Below are positions 27,860-37,423 of a DNA stretch of 64,000 nt, one piece after another. This DNA is from Icerya purchasi (lineage: Eukaryota > Arthropoda > Insecta > Hemiptera > Monophlebidae), in contig CM077115.1 in the NCBI GenBank assembly GCA_039619475.1, forward strand, positions 448,559,292 through 448,623,291. The letters are read 5' to 3'. How positions within the stretch are numbered: the stretch's first letter is position 1; each line of letters opens with the position of its first letter. The notes under the pieces were generated by a model. That model saw nothing but the letters and a program-made list of their open reading frames with translations, did no database searches and was not told the DNA's origin. The translations under genes and the position numbers were made by a program.

Positions 27860-30318
27860 CATCTTTTCGTGAATAGACACTTTCGTAAACAAGAACTGAA
27901 AAATCAAATTAATTTACAAAAAATGAGACATTGCGTTCTTCTTAATTAATTTTTATTTCTGTTCCGATTTAACTGAATTTTACACATGTTTATTTTTATG
28001 TAAAAAAAATATTTGATTGTAGCGCTTCCTCAGTTTTGAAATTCACGCTACGGCACTCTACTGGGTATATATATATTTTCATTTTAGTTTGGTCCTATTT
28101 CGCCTAAAAATGAACCGCGTAGAAACAAAAAATGGTAATTTGCAAAAATCAACTTGGCAACATGGACACATTTGGTAGACAGAAAAAAAGATAAAAAAGC
28201 GGTTAGAGAAACAAAAGAGACTGATGATATATAGCATAGTTGAAAAGTGGACACGTGCGATTTTACGACGCGCGGTATTGTTATTGAATTGTCATTGCTT
28301 GACGGTGGCACTGGTAAAAATGTGTACGGACAGATTAGTATACGGTAAATTTCCGGTTATCTTTTTTATTTCTCCGGTAAATTGTAATTCGATATCTACT
28401 TCGAATTTCATTGTAAATAAATAGACCGATACACCGACACTGAAATTAAGTATCGCTTGTTGGGACGCGAATGAAAAAAATTAACGCAAATGTTACATTG
28501 CTCGCAAAAATAACTCCATCGCTGCTTTATAATCTCATTATTCTTTTTGTAACATGCGGAAAATCACCACATACTGACTGCTTTACACCATGAAGCCGAA
28601 ATCTGTTGTGGTTCGGGTCTTGTGTACATATTACCGTACTGAAGAAAACTGTAATTCTATCTCGAATATTATAAGCTGTTACTTGTGCGTAAAAAGCAGA
28701 AATTCTAACTCAGACTAGTATATAATGATGGATGTTTATGTGTATCATTTATAAAACCAGATCGAGCAAGTAAATATATACCTGATATTTATTAATTAAA
28801 ATATTTATTGCAAATTATGTTTTAAATGAAATGATAGTATTCAATTAGATTTCGGAAACAGGAAATAAAAAAATTGCGTCGTTCATTAAAAAATTATTTT
28901 TCTTTTCGTTTGTTATAAATTTTTTTGCACGTCAAAAGTATATTGTAAAACATTTGGTTAATTATATGCAATAGCGTCTTTTTATACTCTCTTTTTTTTT
29001 TTAATTTTTTAAAGTTAAATTGTAATCTATTGGCAATTTGTCGAATTAAGACATTTTAAATAGTAAGATAACGTGTTTTTTTTCTTTTCTTTTCTTTTCT
29101 TTTCTTCTTTTTTTTTTTTTTTTTTGAAAAGTATGTATTCGTTATTTTTTATATAAATATCTTTCGTCAAGCTAAAACGCTTGTCGACGGATTAACTTAA
29201 ACACTTAACGATCTTCGACTAGACACTAGGGAAATAAAAGAAGCAAGACAAGGAGGACTGCAAACGGGAAAAGCGAAAATAATTGTACGGGGTGAAGATT
29301 TTTTATTTCAAAAGTTTGAAGTAAAAATATAAACGTTCAAGTAAAATGGAAGAATATTCAAATACGAAATGATTGAGGTCGCATGCTAAATGGCAGTTAT
29401 GAGAGTGTAGCGGACAATCGGAAGATATAGCGAGAGAAAATCTATGAAAAGCGGAAGGCAATAATAAAGAGTGTCCCGTACATAGATTACAAATAGCAGA
29501 AATCACTGAGAGACGAAGAAATGGAAAATAGTAAAACCTAGAACGATTGGGGAGTGAAGGTATGGATAAGTACAATGAAGCGGAATTAGGGAAAGTTGAA
29601 TGATAGGTATCAGAAAGAGCTGAAAACTTTTCGATAAAAGGACTGCATTATGGCTGCAGTTTGAGCTAAACAATCAACTAATTCCGTAACCAGGCACCCA
29701 CATAAAATCGATTTAGATAGAACATTTAAAAAACGGAGATCATAAATAATAGATCGAGTTTGGATACTGAAGGAATATCGCATAAGTAGGAAAGAGAAGG
29801 GAACAGATAGCCAGGAGAACACTTTTAGAGTCAGATATTAAGTATTTACGAGAATTGTAAGAAGACGAAATAAATAAAACTGAACAGAATATTGCAGTAT
29901 GTTTGTTCGAAAAAATCACCGTGAGCATTTTAACTGACCTTTTCTTAGCTAAAATGTAACCGAAACCAAACAAAAGTAAAGCGAAAACAAACATGGAACC
30001 TTTCAGACTGAGCTTTTTTACGTATTTTTTCTTAATTTCCTAAAACTAAAAATCTATTGCTAAAGATTATCATATAAAATGTATATACCACTCCAGACAT
30101 GGATTTATGAGAACATATAAAATATACATATCTATTTTTATACGGTGCTTTTAATTCTATCTTCATTTTTATTCATTTCATACTTTTTAATACTATGTTA
30201 ATCTTACTTAGTTCCTTTCAAATGTTACTCAAATCATTGTTTCCTTCCAATATTTTCAACCTTAATTTACGTTTACATTATCATAAGTTCCTCTTTTATA
30301 TCAATGAACACTATAACA
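27860..30318. other. AT-rich region, no gene recognised
   Basis: Contains a TTTTC short tandem repeat near 29080-29100 and a purine-rich stretch at about 29290-30000. The latter gives F/S/L-rich minus-strand ORFs (29303-29575, 29610-29822, 29740-29994) that look like base-composition artefacts. No family motif, RNA gene or element end was recognised. Confidence 0.5.
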
Positions 30319-30445
30319 CAGCGGCGAATCCACGAGAAAGGGAGATAGGGGGCACCTCCCCAAAGAACCAAAACCTCGATGAAGAAATTTGTTACAACAG
30401 GGAAACTTAATTTATACCATAAAAGATTTGTATAAATGTTACAAC
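30319..30445 (+). mobile_element. hAT-type MITE, copy 2 (left end)
   Basis: Starts CAGCGGCGAATCCACGAGAA, then GGGGGCACCTCCCC, CAAAACCTCGATGAAGAAAT and ATAAAAGATTTGTATAAATG. This is the same series, in the same order, as the reverse complement of the right end of the MITE at 22821. The right end of this copy is not clear, so only the recognisable part is given. Confidence 0.65.
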
Positions 30446-30799
30446 ATATGGATTCGATTTTTTGTCTCTTTTATTTTTAATTTTTATTTTGTAATGTAAA
30501 TGAAAATAGTTCCGTGAGAAATGTATATATATATATATTTTTTTAGTCGTTCACGGAGAAAGAATTCGGATCGCATTACTAACAAAAATAAAAAAGATGT
30601 AAGTCTAATAAAAATACTATCTTTGTACTTTTTCTAGTAATTTACTATTCAAATTCGAAACTACCATTTTAGCTACAATTTTATAATTTTTTTCGTTTTC
30701 TACCTAAAAATAAAACAAAATTTAAATCAAATTGTAATAATTATGAATTTTTAAAACGGCGTCAGCCCCCCCATGACGGAATTTTAAAATCAACTAAAC

Positions 30800-31035
30800 A
30801 AATTGTGCTCGTTTTGTGCCGAATTGTGCTGAAAATAAAAAATTTTTTGCTGTGCCGTAACACGTAGTATTAGTAAAATTTTATCTAGGGTACTAACTTG
30901 ACGATAGCCCACCCGAAATTTGAGAATTTTTAAAAAGTGATTATGTCCGTAGATAACAATAGTATTGTGCCGAATTATGTTGACAATAAAAAAAAAAAAT
31001 AGTGCCACACCATAAAAAGAAATTTGTTTTAAGGA
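30800..31035. repeat. Two diverged direct repeats, ~155 bp apart
   Basis: TGTGCCGAATTGTGCTGAAA at about 30818 is followed by TGCTGTGCCGTAAC. It recurs in diverged form at about 30966 as TGTGCCGAATTATGTTGACA with AGTGCCACACCATAAA. It looks like an old tandem duplication in otherwise anonymous DNA. Confidence 0.5.
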
Positions 31036-31436
31036 TATTGGCAAAAAATTCTCCAAATTTTTGGATTTTTCAGGAATCCATTTTATTCGAAGATTTTTAT
31101 TGTTTCATGTCGAATTTTTGTGTCAACGACGTTCTTCTAGTTTGTTTTTTTTTTGGTAATAAGCTTTTATGAAGTAACATGCAGGTAGATTTCCAATAAC
31201 AACCTCCCTACACATGAAATTAAAATATGATTATTAAGATTTAGCTTTTTTTTCCTGATTCCCAAAATTTTGCCCGGGGCCGTTTATTTTTAATAATATT
31301 ACAATTTTTCTTATTACAATAATGTTCACAACAGGCCCCATCCAATTAAGTTTTTGGTTGCCTATGATCCCATTTTACAATCATGTACTAATTAGTTCTT
31401 ATTAAAAATACTTAATACTAATTTATCGAATTTTGC

Positions 31437-31718
31437 TTACGGTGTGTGTCATTTCTTCGACAGCGAATTTATTAAATTCATTAAAAAGGTTTGTAACTAA
31501 ATGCGTTGCGTATAAATTATTAAATATCTTATTAGCGTGATTACAACCATTTAATAATATATGCCCTACATTATCTATGAAATTACATCTTTTACAGTTT
31601 TCATTGTCTATTAATTCAGGAACTTATATAAATAAATTCCAAAATTACCATGTCCGGATATGAACTGCACGTTAAAAAAGTTAGGTACAAAGTCCTCATT
31701 ATTCATTCATTCTTCTAC
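31437..31718 (-). pseudogene. LINE retrotransposon C-terminal remnant, part 2
   Basis: Minus-strand translation, with frameshifts, gives EDFVPNFFNVQFISGHGNFG, IYLYKF, ELIDNENCKRCNF and DNVGHILLNGCNHANKI. This is the GHG-F plus CxxC...H...C zinc-knuckle tail found after RNase H in I/R1/Jockey-type LINE ORF2 proteins. The reading continues across the hAT insertion into 35770-36000: joining at the 8-bp duplication gives FPNIVEE before an in-frame stop and MNNEDF. The copy is therefore old and non-functional, and it served as the target for the hAT. Confidence 0.75.
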
Positions 31719-31726
31719 GATGTTGG
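31719..31726. repeat. Target site duplication of hAT, left copy
   Basis: GATGTTGG lies immediately before the hAT terminal repeat, and the same eight bases follow the right terminal repeat at 35762-35769. Confidence 0.95.
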
Positions 31727-32204
31727 CAGTGTCGGATTAACCACGTAGCAAGAGTAGCAATTGCTACGGGCCCCGTGCAGAAAGGGGCCCGCGTATCCAG
31801 ACCCGCCTCCGCCTGGGTGTAATTTTTTGAGTAAAACTTATTAAACCGTGGTATATTGAATTTACTTGATGTCACTAAAACGTGAAACGTTATACCTTTT
31901 CCAACCAAGACAATCCATTGCAGACAATATTTATCCGATTATATTTCATTAGCAAAAATAAAACATATAATTTCATAAGGTAAACGCACAAGTTCTACAA
32001 AAAGTCGCTCGCATAAATGTACAGAATATTAATCGGCGCGGTAATTGGCTCTACAAAAATTCTGACATGTGCGAGCACTCCTACGAGATACTCAGTGTGG
32101 ATGCGTAGTAGAATTGAATTAGCTCGATTCGAAATGTTGAAATTGTCGTATTTATTTGGAAGACTTACAGTTCACATTATTTTTATTATAATTTAGCAAT
32201 CATA

Positions 32205-33523
32205 CACCCTGTCAAGAAAGTATCGGGAATTGTCAATTTAAATCTCCCGGGTAATAGCTAGGCAGATAATTTTTTTTTTCCAGGTTGGTACAACTGTTTT
32301 GTATTATGATGCCTATTTTTAGCGCGATCTGTCAACCAGTGTGTTTACAGCAGCTGTTAAAATCAGTCGACCTTGAAGTGTTTTGTCGAAGTTTTACAAT
32401 GAGTGAAAATATTGAACAACGTACTTGTGTTAAATTCTGTGTTTCGAACGAAATTTCTTGTGCCGATACACTAAAAATGTTACAGAAGGCTTTTGGTGAA
32501 TCTGCTTTATCAAAAACGCGGGTTTACGAGTGGTACAGAGCGTTCAAGGATGGTCGGGAGACGGTCGAAGACATGCCTCGCTCTGGACGGCCTTCAACGA
32601 GTGTGACCGATGATAACGTCGATAAAATCAAGGAAATCGTTGCTGAAAATTGTCATGTGAGCTTGAGAGAGATGGCTCATGGATTGGGCATGTCACACGA
32701 GAGCGTACGTACGATTGTGCACGAAAAATTGGGTATACAACGCGTTGCGGCTCGGCTTGTTCCGAAAGACCTGAATTTCTTTCAAAAAAAGTACCGAGAA
32801 CAGGTAGCTGCAGACATGCTGGATCGAGCCAATTTGGATCCTACCTTCTTGGAAAAGATAATTACTGGTGACGAGACATGGGTGTACGAGTACGACACGC
32901 TTACGAACCAGCAATCGTCCGAATGGCGGCCAATTGGCGCGCCAAAGCCGAAAAAACCTCGCCAAAGCCGATCGAAAGTGAAGATCATGTTGATTGTTTT
33001 CTTCGATATTCGAGGCGTGGTACACTATGAATATGTGCCAGCCGGACAGACAGTCACCAAAGAGTTTTACTTAAGTGTTTTGAGACGTTTGAGAGAGGCT
33101 ATCCGTCGTAAACGTAACGATTTGTGGGTCGACAATTCTTGGATTCTCCATCACGATAATGCGCCGTCTCACAAAGCCATAATTGTGAATGAGTTTTTGG
33201 CCAAACACTCGGTAAATATCATCGAACAACCGCCGTATTCACCAGATTTAGCACCCTGCGACTTCTTCCTATTCTCAAAACTCAAATTTCCGCTACGGGG
33301 AATGCGCTTCGAATCGATTGATGACATCAAGACGAATGCGACGCGAGAGCTAAAGGCCATCCCGGAAACCGCCTATCAGAAGTGCTTTGCCGAGTGGAAA
33401 AAGCGTTGGCATATGTGCATCGCTTCGAATGGATGTTATTTTGAAGGTGACAAAATAAATTTGGATGAAAATTAAAAATTGTTCGTTTTATTTAACAATT
33501 CCCGATACTTTCTTGACAGGGTG
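32205..33523 (+). mobile_element. Complete mariner transposon (1,319 bp)
   Basis: Perfect 28-bp inverted repeats: 32205-32232 starts CACCCTGTCAAGAAAGTATC, and 33496-33523 is its exact reverse complement. TA dinucleotides flank both ends (32203-32204 and 33524-33525), as expected for Tc1/mariner integration. One uninterrupted transposase gene lies between them. The host DNA on both sides belongs to the hAT element, so the mariner inserted after the hAT. Intact ends and an intact gene make it the youngest layer of the nest and potentially still autonomous. Confidence 0.97.
32399..33475 (+). CDS. Mariner transposase, DD34D, apparently intact
   Basis: Cuts and pastes mariner DNA in the nucleus by a DDE mechanism. 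I chose the ATG at 32399 (358 residues, MSENIEQRTC). The frame stays open to an ATG at 32285, but the 38 extra residues are not like mariner transposases, and 345-360 residues is the usual length. Two helix-turn-helix regions lie at about residues 8-50 and 70-112. The WVPHEL-like linker is LVPKDL at 120-125. The catalytic triad is visible: D158 in ITGDETW, D253 in HHDNAPSH and D288 in APCDFFLF, with 34 residues between the last two. YSPDLAPCD is canonical. There is no frameshift or internal stop. NCBI-style annotation often calls such proteins GVQW3-like. The subfamily within mariner is not assigned here. Confidence 0.96.
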   Translation: MSENIEQRTCVKFCVSNEISCADTLKMLQKAFGESALSKTRVYEWYRAFKDGRETVEDMPRSGRPSTSVTDDNVDKIKEIVAENCHVSLREMAHGLGMSHESVRTIVHEKLGIQRVAARLVPKDLNFFQKKYREQVAADMLDRANLDPTFLEKIITGDETWVYEYDTLTNQQSSEWRPIGAPKPKKPRQSRSKVKIMLIVFFDIRGVVHYEYVPAGQTVTKEFYLSVLRRLREAIRRKRNDLWVDNSWILHHDNAPSHKAIIVNEFLAKHSVNIIEQPPYSPDLAPCDFFLFSKLKFPLRGMRFESIDDIKTNATRELKAIPETAYQKCFAEWKKRWHMCIASNGCYFEGDKINLDEN

Positions 33524-33779
33524 TATACCGAAAAAAATTATTTTTTAGTAATAAGTCTATGTAAGTTATGAAAGTAATGAGAGATTTCCTGCAATTAAAT
33601 TTCTCATAACCATTTAGTAATCCTGAAATAGTAAGATCGTTACCAATTTCGTTCACAAATAATTTGCAATGTGCCCGGTTTAAACTTTTAGAAAGGATTG
33701 TGACATGTTCCATCATGGTATTAAAATAAGCTAAATATTTTTTCGTAACTGGGATAAATGTGTTTTTTTTTCCCCCGAA

Positions 33780-35461
33780 AAGAGCTCTCAATTTCCGAAT
33801 TTGACGTTTTTATGGCCCAATATATTCAAACTTATGCCCATGAAGGAAAAGGACAGACGTCATATTTATCTAAAACAACATGCGAGGAATTTATCAAATT
33901 AATTACATCAAGCATGCTGGATGAAATTATTTACGAAATTAAGAGATCCAGGTACTATTCAGTGTCATTAGATTCTACTCCAGATTTATATCACATGTAG
34001 TAGACCAACTAACTCTGATAGTGCGCTATGTTCTACCATCTGGGCCAGTTGAGAGATTTGTTAAGTTCTTAGACATGGAAGGCCATACTGCTGAACAACT
34101 TGCCCAAAGTTTACTAGATTTCTTAAGTAAGAATGGCATTGATATCAAAGATTATCGTGGACAAAGTTATGATAATTCCAGCAACATGAGCAGAAAATAC
34201 AGCGGCCTCCAAGCACGAATTAAAGGAATAAATAAGTATACAGAATACATTATTCCCTGTCTTGCACATTCATTAAATTTAGTTGCTAAGTGCGCAGCAG
34301 ACTGTTGTACAAAAGTATTATTTTTTTTCGATTTTATTGAAAATCTTTATAATTTTTTTTCTGCTTCTACACATCGTTGGGGTCCTCTTAACGGAAACTC
34401 TTACTTCAAAAATTCCGATTTGAAAAGGTTGTCGGATACTAAGTGGTCCGCCAGAGCCGATGCTACGAAGGTACTTTTATGTGGTTTTACCACTATCAAG
34501 CACGTGTTGGATGACATTTGCAATAATATAGATATCAAAAGGCAGACTGTCGTAATCAAGCCTACGGACTAGTTTCAAAAATTAATCAAGTTGGAAACGG
34601 GAATAATGACAATTACGTGGAATGGTATCCTAGAACGCGTAGAAACGACTATTGCAATTGTCCAATATAGACCTTAATATAGGGTACGCCCTTTATGAAT
34701 CATTATATGGATATGTCCAAACAATGCGATCCACATTTTCAGATATTGAAGCAAAAACCAAAGATCTGACAGGCTATCATGAATATTAGCACAACAGACT
34801 TCAAGTCGACGCAAGCGAAACACAAAGTATGACCATTTTAGCGGCTCTAGTACACTTTACAAATTTGCTGGAAATGAAACACCTAGTAAACATTTTGAAA
34901 TTGAGGTGTTTGTTGTCATTATTGATAACACACTATCTGCTTTAGATAAACGCATGAAAGTATACCAAAAACTTAGTAATGTTTTCGGAATATTTCGACT
35001 GTTAAAATCTATTGCAGCAGAAGAGATTTTGAAAAAAACTCCAATTATGGTATTGTGCTTATGCAAATGATTTGGAAGACAGTCTAGACGACGAATTAGT
35101 GCAGTTTAGTTTGCCGAGCTACTGAAAACGGATGTGGCTAGTACGATTGACAGTTCAAAAACGAAGCTCCGGAAATTCAATATTATAAATTCCTAATGGA
35201 AAATTCATTAGAATCATGTTTGCCCGATAAAGAAATTGCCTTGCGCGCATTTACTTGTCTCTCATGATGACTTTAGTCAGTGGCGAACGTTCATTTTGCA
35301 CATTGAAGCGTATAAAAAATGAATTAAGGTGGAGGAACACGATGAGTCAAGAACGTCTGAATTATGTCTCTTTGATGAATATAGAATATGATTTGCTCAG
35401 AGAAATTGATACGAATAGTATTATCTCTAAATTCGCCCACATTAAATCTGAAAAAGTTTAA
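33780..35461 (+). pseudogene. ZMYM1-like hAT transposase, broken
   Basis: Recognisable in pieces. From about 33790 to 33990 the frame reads EFDVFMAQYIQTYAHEGKGQ, TSYLSKTTCEEFI and SVSLDSTPDL, where the D of LDST is the expected first catalytic residue. A frameshift near 33990 moves reading to 34021-34572, with VERFVKFLDMEGHTAEQLAQ, GIDIKDYRGQSYDNSSNMS (second catalytic D in YDN), CLAHSLNLVAKC and FSASTHRW. After a stop at 34570 the middle is scrambled. The end resumes at about 35270-35461 with SGERSFCTLKRIKNELRW and TMSQERLNYVSLMNIE, the hAT dimerisation domain with the catalytic E in GERS. Several stops and frameshifts make it inactive. The N-terminus probably lay in the part displaced by the mariner and is not recognisable. 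Confidence 0.88.
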
Positions 35462-35761
35462 AAAATAATAAAAGGTTCGTCGGTATTAATCGTCAGTTTT
35501 AAAATGTTAGTTTCGTATCAAAATTATTCTAAATTTTCAGGGCAATCTCAACTGCTACTTTTTGTACTTGTCAACGGCTAACAGGTCCTATTGTAATCTA
35601 CTTTACTAATAAACACTAACATAATTTGTAACCTATAGATGGCAAATAAACATATTGGATATTGCATTATTGTTTTACCACTTTATACTTAAGAACTCGG
35701 TAGATCAAGGGCCCCTCGACAGACTTTGCTACGGGCCTCGCGCTTGGTTAATCCGACACTG

Positions 35762-35769
35762 GATGTTGG
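35762..35769. repeat. Target site duplication of hAT, right copy
   Basis: GATGTTGG directly follows the right terminal repeat and is identical to 31719-31726. Confidence 0.95.
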
Positions 35770-36010
35770 GAAAGAAGTGTTTAGCAAGCCCGTTTTATAG
35801 TTATTAAATATTTCTTGATATTTATTAATGTAGTATTCCAAATTTTTTTAAATTGTTTTTCTTTTAGCACTTTATTTTTATAATTGTAGTAAGGAGAGTT
35901 ATATCTAACGTTACTAAAACTATGACTTATTATATTTAGCTTTATTATGCACATCATACAACGGCACTGTATTTTTGCTAATATTTTTATTTACATGTTG
36001 CATGTTTTTG
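35770..36010 (-). pseudogene. LINE retrotransposon remnant, part 1
   Basis: Minus-strand reading gives VLKEKQFKKIWNTTLINIKK and then a FPNI-like end that joins the remnant at 31437-31718 across the hAT. The lysine-rich, tryptophan-containing stretch resembles the region between RNase H and the zinc knuckle of LINE ORF2. Upstream on the minus strand (to about 36120) stops accumulate and no RNase H motif can be recognised. Confidence 0.5.
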
Positions 36011-36209
36011 CCGATATTGTTCGTTTTTGTAATTTCGTGTAGTTGTTTTATTTATTTGAGAGATTTTTTATGTAAATTTAAATAATCTATTATCGTAACA
36101 ATTTCCTTTTTAGGATTCTTGTACACATATAATGTACGGAATCCTAATAAGATGGTTCACAAATGACAAAAATATCAAATAAAAATAAATAACTCACGAA
36201 CGGTTTAAT

Positions 36210-36490
36210 TTATTAATTTCGAAATTTGGAACATAAATTACAATTAAAATTATCTTTAATACGATCTGTAACTGAAAGATGACCGATTACCTTGGGCGGC
36301 AAAAAACCCAAAAAACCGTCAAGAATATACAATATGGTACATACGAGTAGAAGAACCACTTAAAAAATCATAACTCGTCACCCGATAAACCTATAAAGCT
36401 GAAATTCAAAATATAAACTAAAATGCAGGAGTCCTTTTCTTAAAATCGAAAAATTACGGTACAAAAGTTATGTAAAGTTGCCGAAAAGTT
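36210..36490. other. Anonymous AT-rich DNA
   Basis: Contains phrases such as AACTCGTCACCCGATAAACC and TCGAAAAATTACGGTACAAA that probably belong to the same dispersed repeat as the next entry. No coding signal. Confidence 0.35.
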
Positions 36491-36499
36491 CCAAAAAAA

Positions 36500-36890
36500 C
36501 GCAAAAAATGACGTGTCCCCCCTAGCGTCGTGAGTATTACAGCTAAAAATTTTGAACGCGGTTAAAAATACGCGCATCCCCGTATATTTTTCTAGTTTGG
36601 AACATCCAGATTTCCAACTTTAAAATTAGACTCTCGGAGCGCCGAAAGTTCGAAATTTTGGAAAAAAAGTATTTTTTTTCCCGAGCATGTGATATGTCGT
36701 TGAAAAGATCGCTATTTGTCGAGAACGAAACCATATTTCATATCCTTAACGAAACTTTCGAAGTTACCGTAAAGCTAAAAAAATCGCGAAAAATGCCCTG
36801 TCCCCCCCTAGCACTACGAATATTACCGATAAAAATTTCAAACGAGGGTAAAAATATGCGCTTACGCGTACATTTCTCTAGTTTGGAACA
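36500..36890 (+). repeat. Degenerate tandem duplication, ~284-bp period
   Basis: AAAAAATGACGTGTCCCCCC, GTGAGTATTAC, AAAAATTTTGAACG, AAAAATACGCGC and TCTAGTTTGGAACA at about 36505-36604 recur in the same order and in diverged form at about 36788-36890 (CCTGTCCCCCCC, ACGAATATTACCG, AAATTTCAAACG, AAAAATATGCGC, TCTAGTTTGGAACA). A related single copy lies at about 20711. It appears to be a dispersed repeat that was tandemly duplicated here. Confidence 0.65.
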
Positions 36891-36999
36891 ATTAGACTTT
36901 ACTTCTTTATTTTTGTTAGTAATCCGATTTGAATTTTTTGTTCGTAAGCAAGTAAAAAAACATGATGTATCTCACTGAACTATTTCCTCATTTACATTT

Positions 37000-37236
37000 C
37001 AAAATAAAAATTAAAAATAAGTAAGAAAGACAAAAGATCGATGGCAGTTGGGTTTAAAATAAAATATTAATAGTTTTACTAGAAAATAGTATTAATATTA
37101 GTTATAATTAAACCCATAGATAAAATTTATACAAATCTTTTATAGCATAAATTAGGTTTCTCTGTTATAACACAATTTTTTCATAGAGGCTTTGGTTCTT
37201 TTTGTAGGGGTTCCTATCCCCCCACCATGGATACGC
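37000..37236 (-). mobile_element. hAT-type MITE, copy 3
   Basis: The right part reads TACAAATCTTTTATAGCATA, AATTAGGTTTCTCTGTTATA, CAATTTTTTCATAGAGGCTT, TGGTTCTT, ATCCCCCCACC and ATACGCCACT. This matches in order the right side of the MITE at 22821 and the reverse complement of 30319. A weak inverted repeat (TGGGTTTA around 37049 against TAAACCCA around 37110) corresponds to the internal hairpin of copy 1. The final G of the terminus is mutated and the left end is uncertain. Confidence 0.6.
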
Positions 37237-37423
37237 CACTAATATATATATATATGTATATTTATAAATTTGTGTTTTTTTTTCTTCCATAGTCATTGAT
37301 TATAATTGTTTTTTAATTATTTTATTTATATTCATTTGAAGACAATAATTGCACACTGGCATACCTCTTTAATATTTTATACAATTTATTGATCATATCA
37401 AAGAAGTAAGAAGGAGACATGTA

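Larger units (their letters stand above)
31727..35761 (+). mobile_element. ZMYM1-like hAT transposon, interrupted by a mariner
   Basis: The left end CAGTGTCGGATTAACCA (31727-31743) is matched by its perfect reverse complement at 35745-35761, giving 17-bp inverted repeats. A perfect 8-bp duplication, GATGTTGG, flanks the pair. Of the 4,035 bp, 1,321 bp are the nested mariner with its duplicated TA, leaving an element of ~2.7 kb. Subterminal DNA is rich in GGGCCC-type words (GCTACGGGCCCCG on the left, GGGCCCCTCGACAG on the right), as is common in this hAT group. The transposase is decayed, so the element could only have moved with help in trans. Confidence 0.95.

Noticed and set aside
26040..28440. 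Host gene exons suggested by short ORFs at 26003-26257, 26425-26691 and 28224-28424
   Set aside because: No conserved motif, no consistent splice sites between them and strong AT bias. Only the hAT dimerisation remnant at 27630-27850 in this stretch is recognisable.
32285..32398. Upstream start for the mariner transposase
   Set aside because: The frame is open, but the extra 38 residues do not resemble mariner N-termini, and the ATG at 32399 gives a normal-length protein starting with the usual HTH region.
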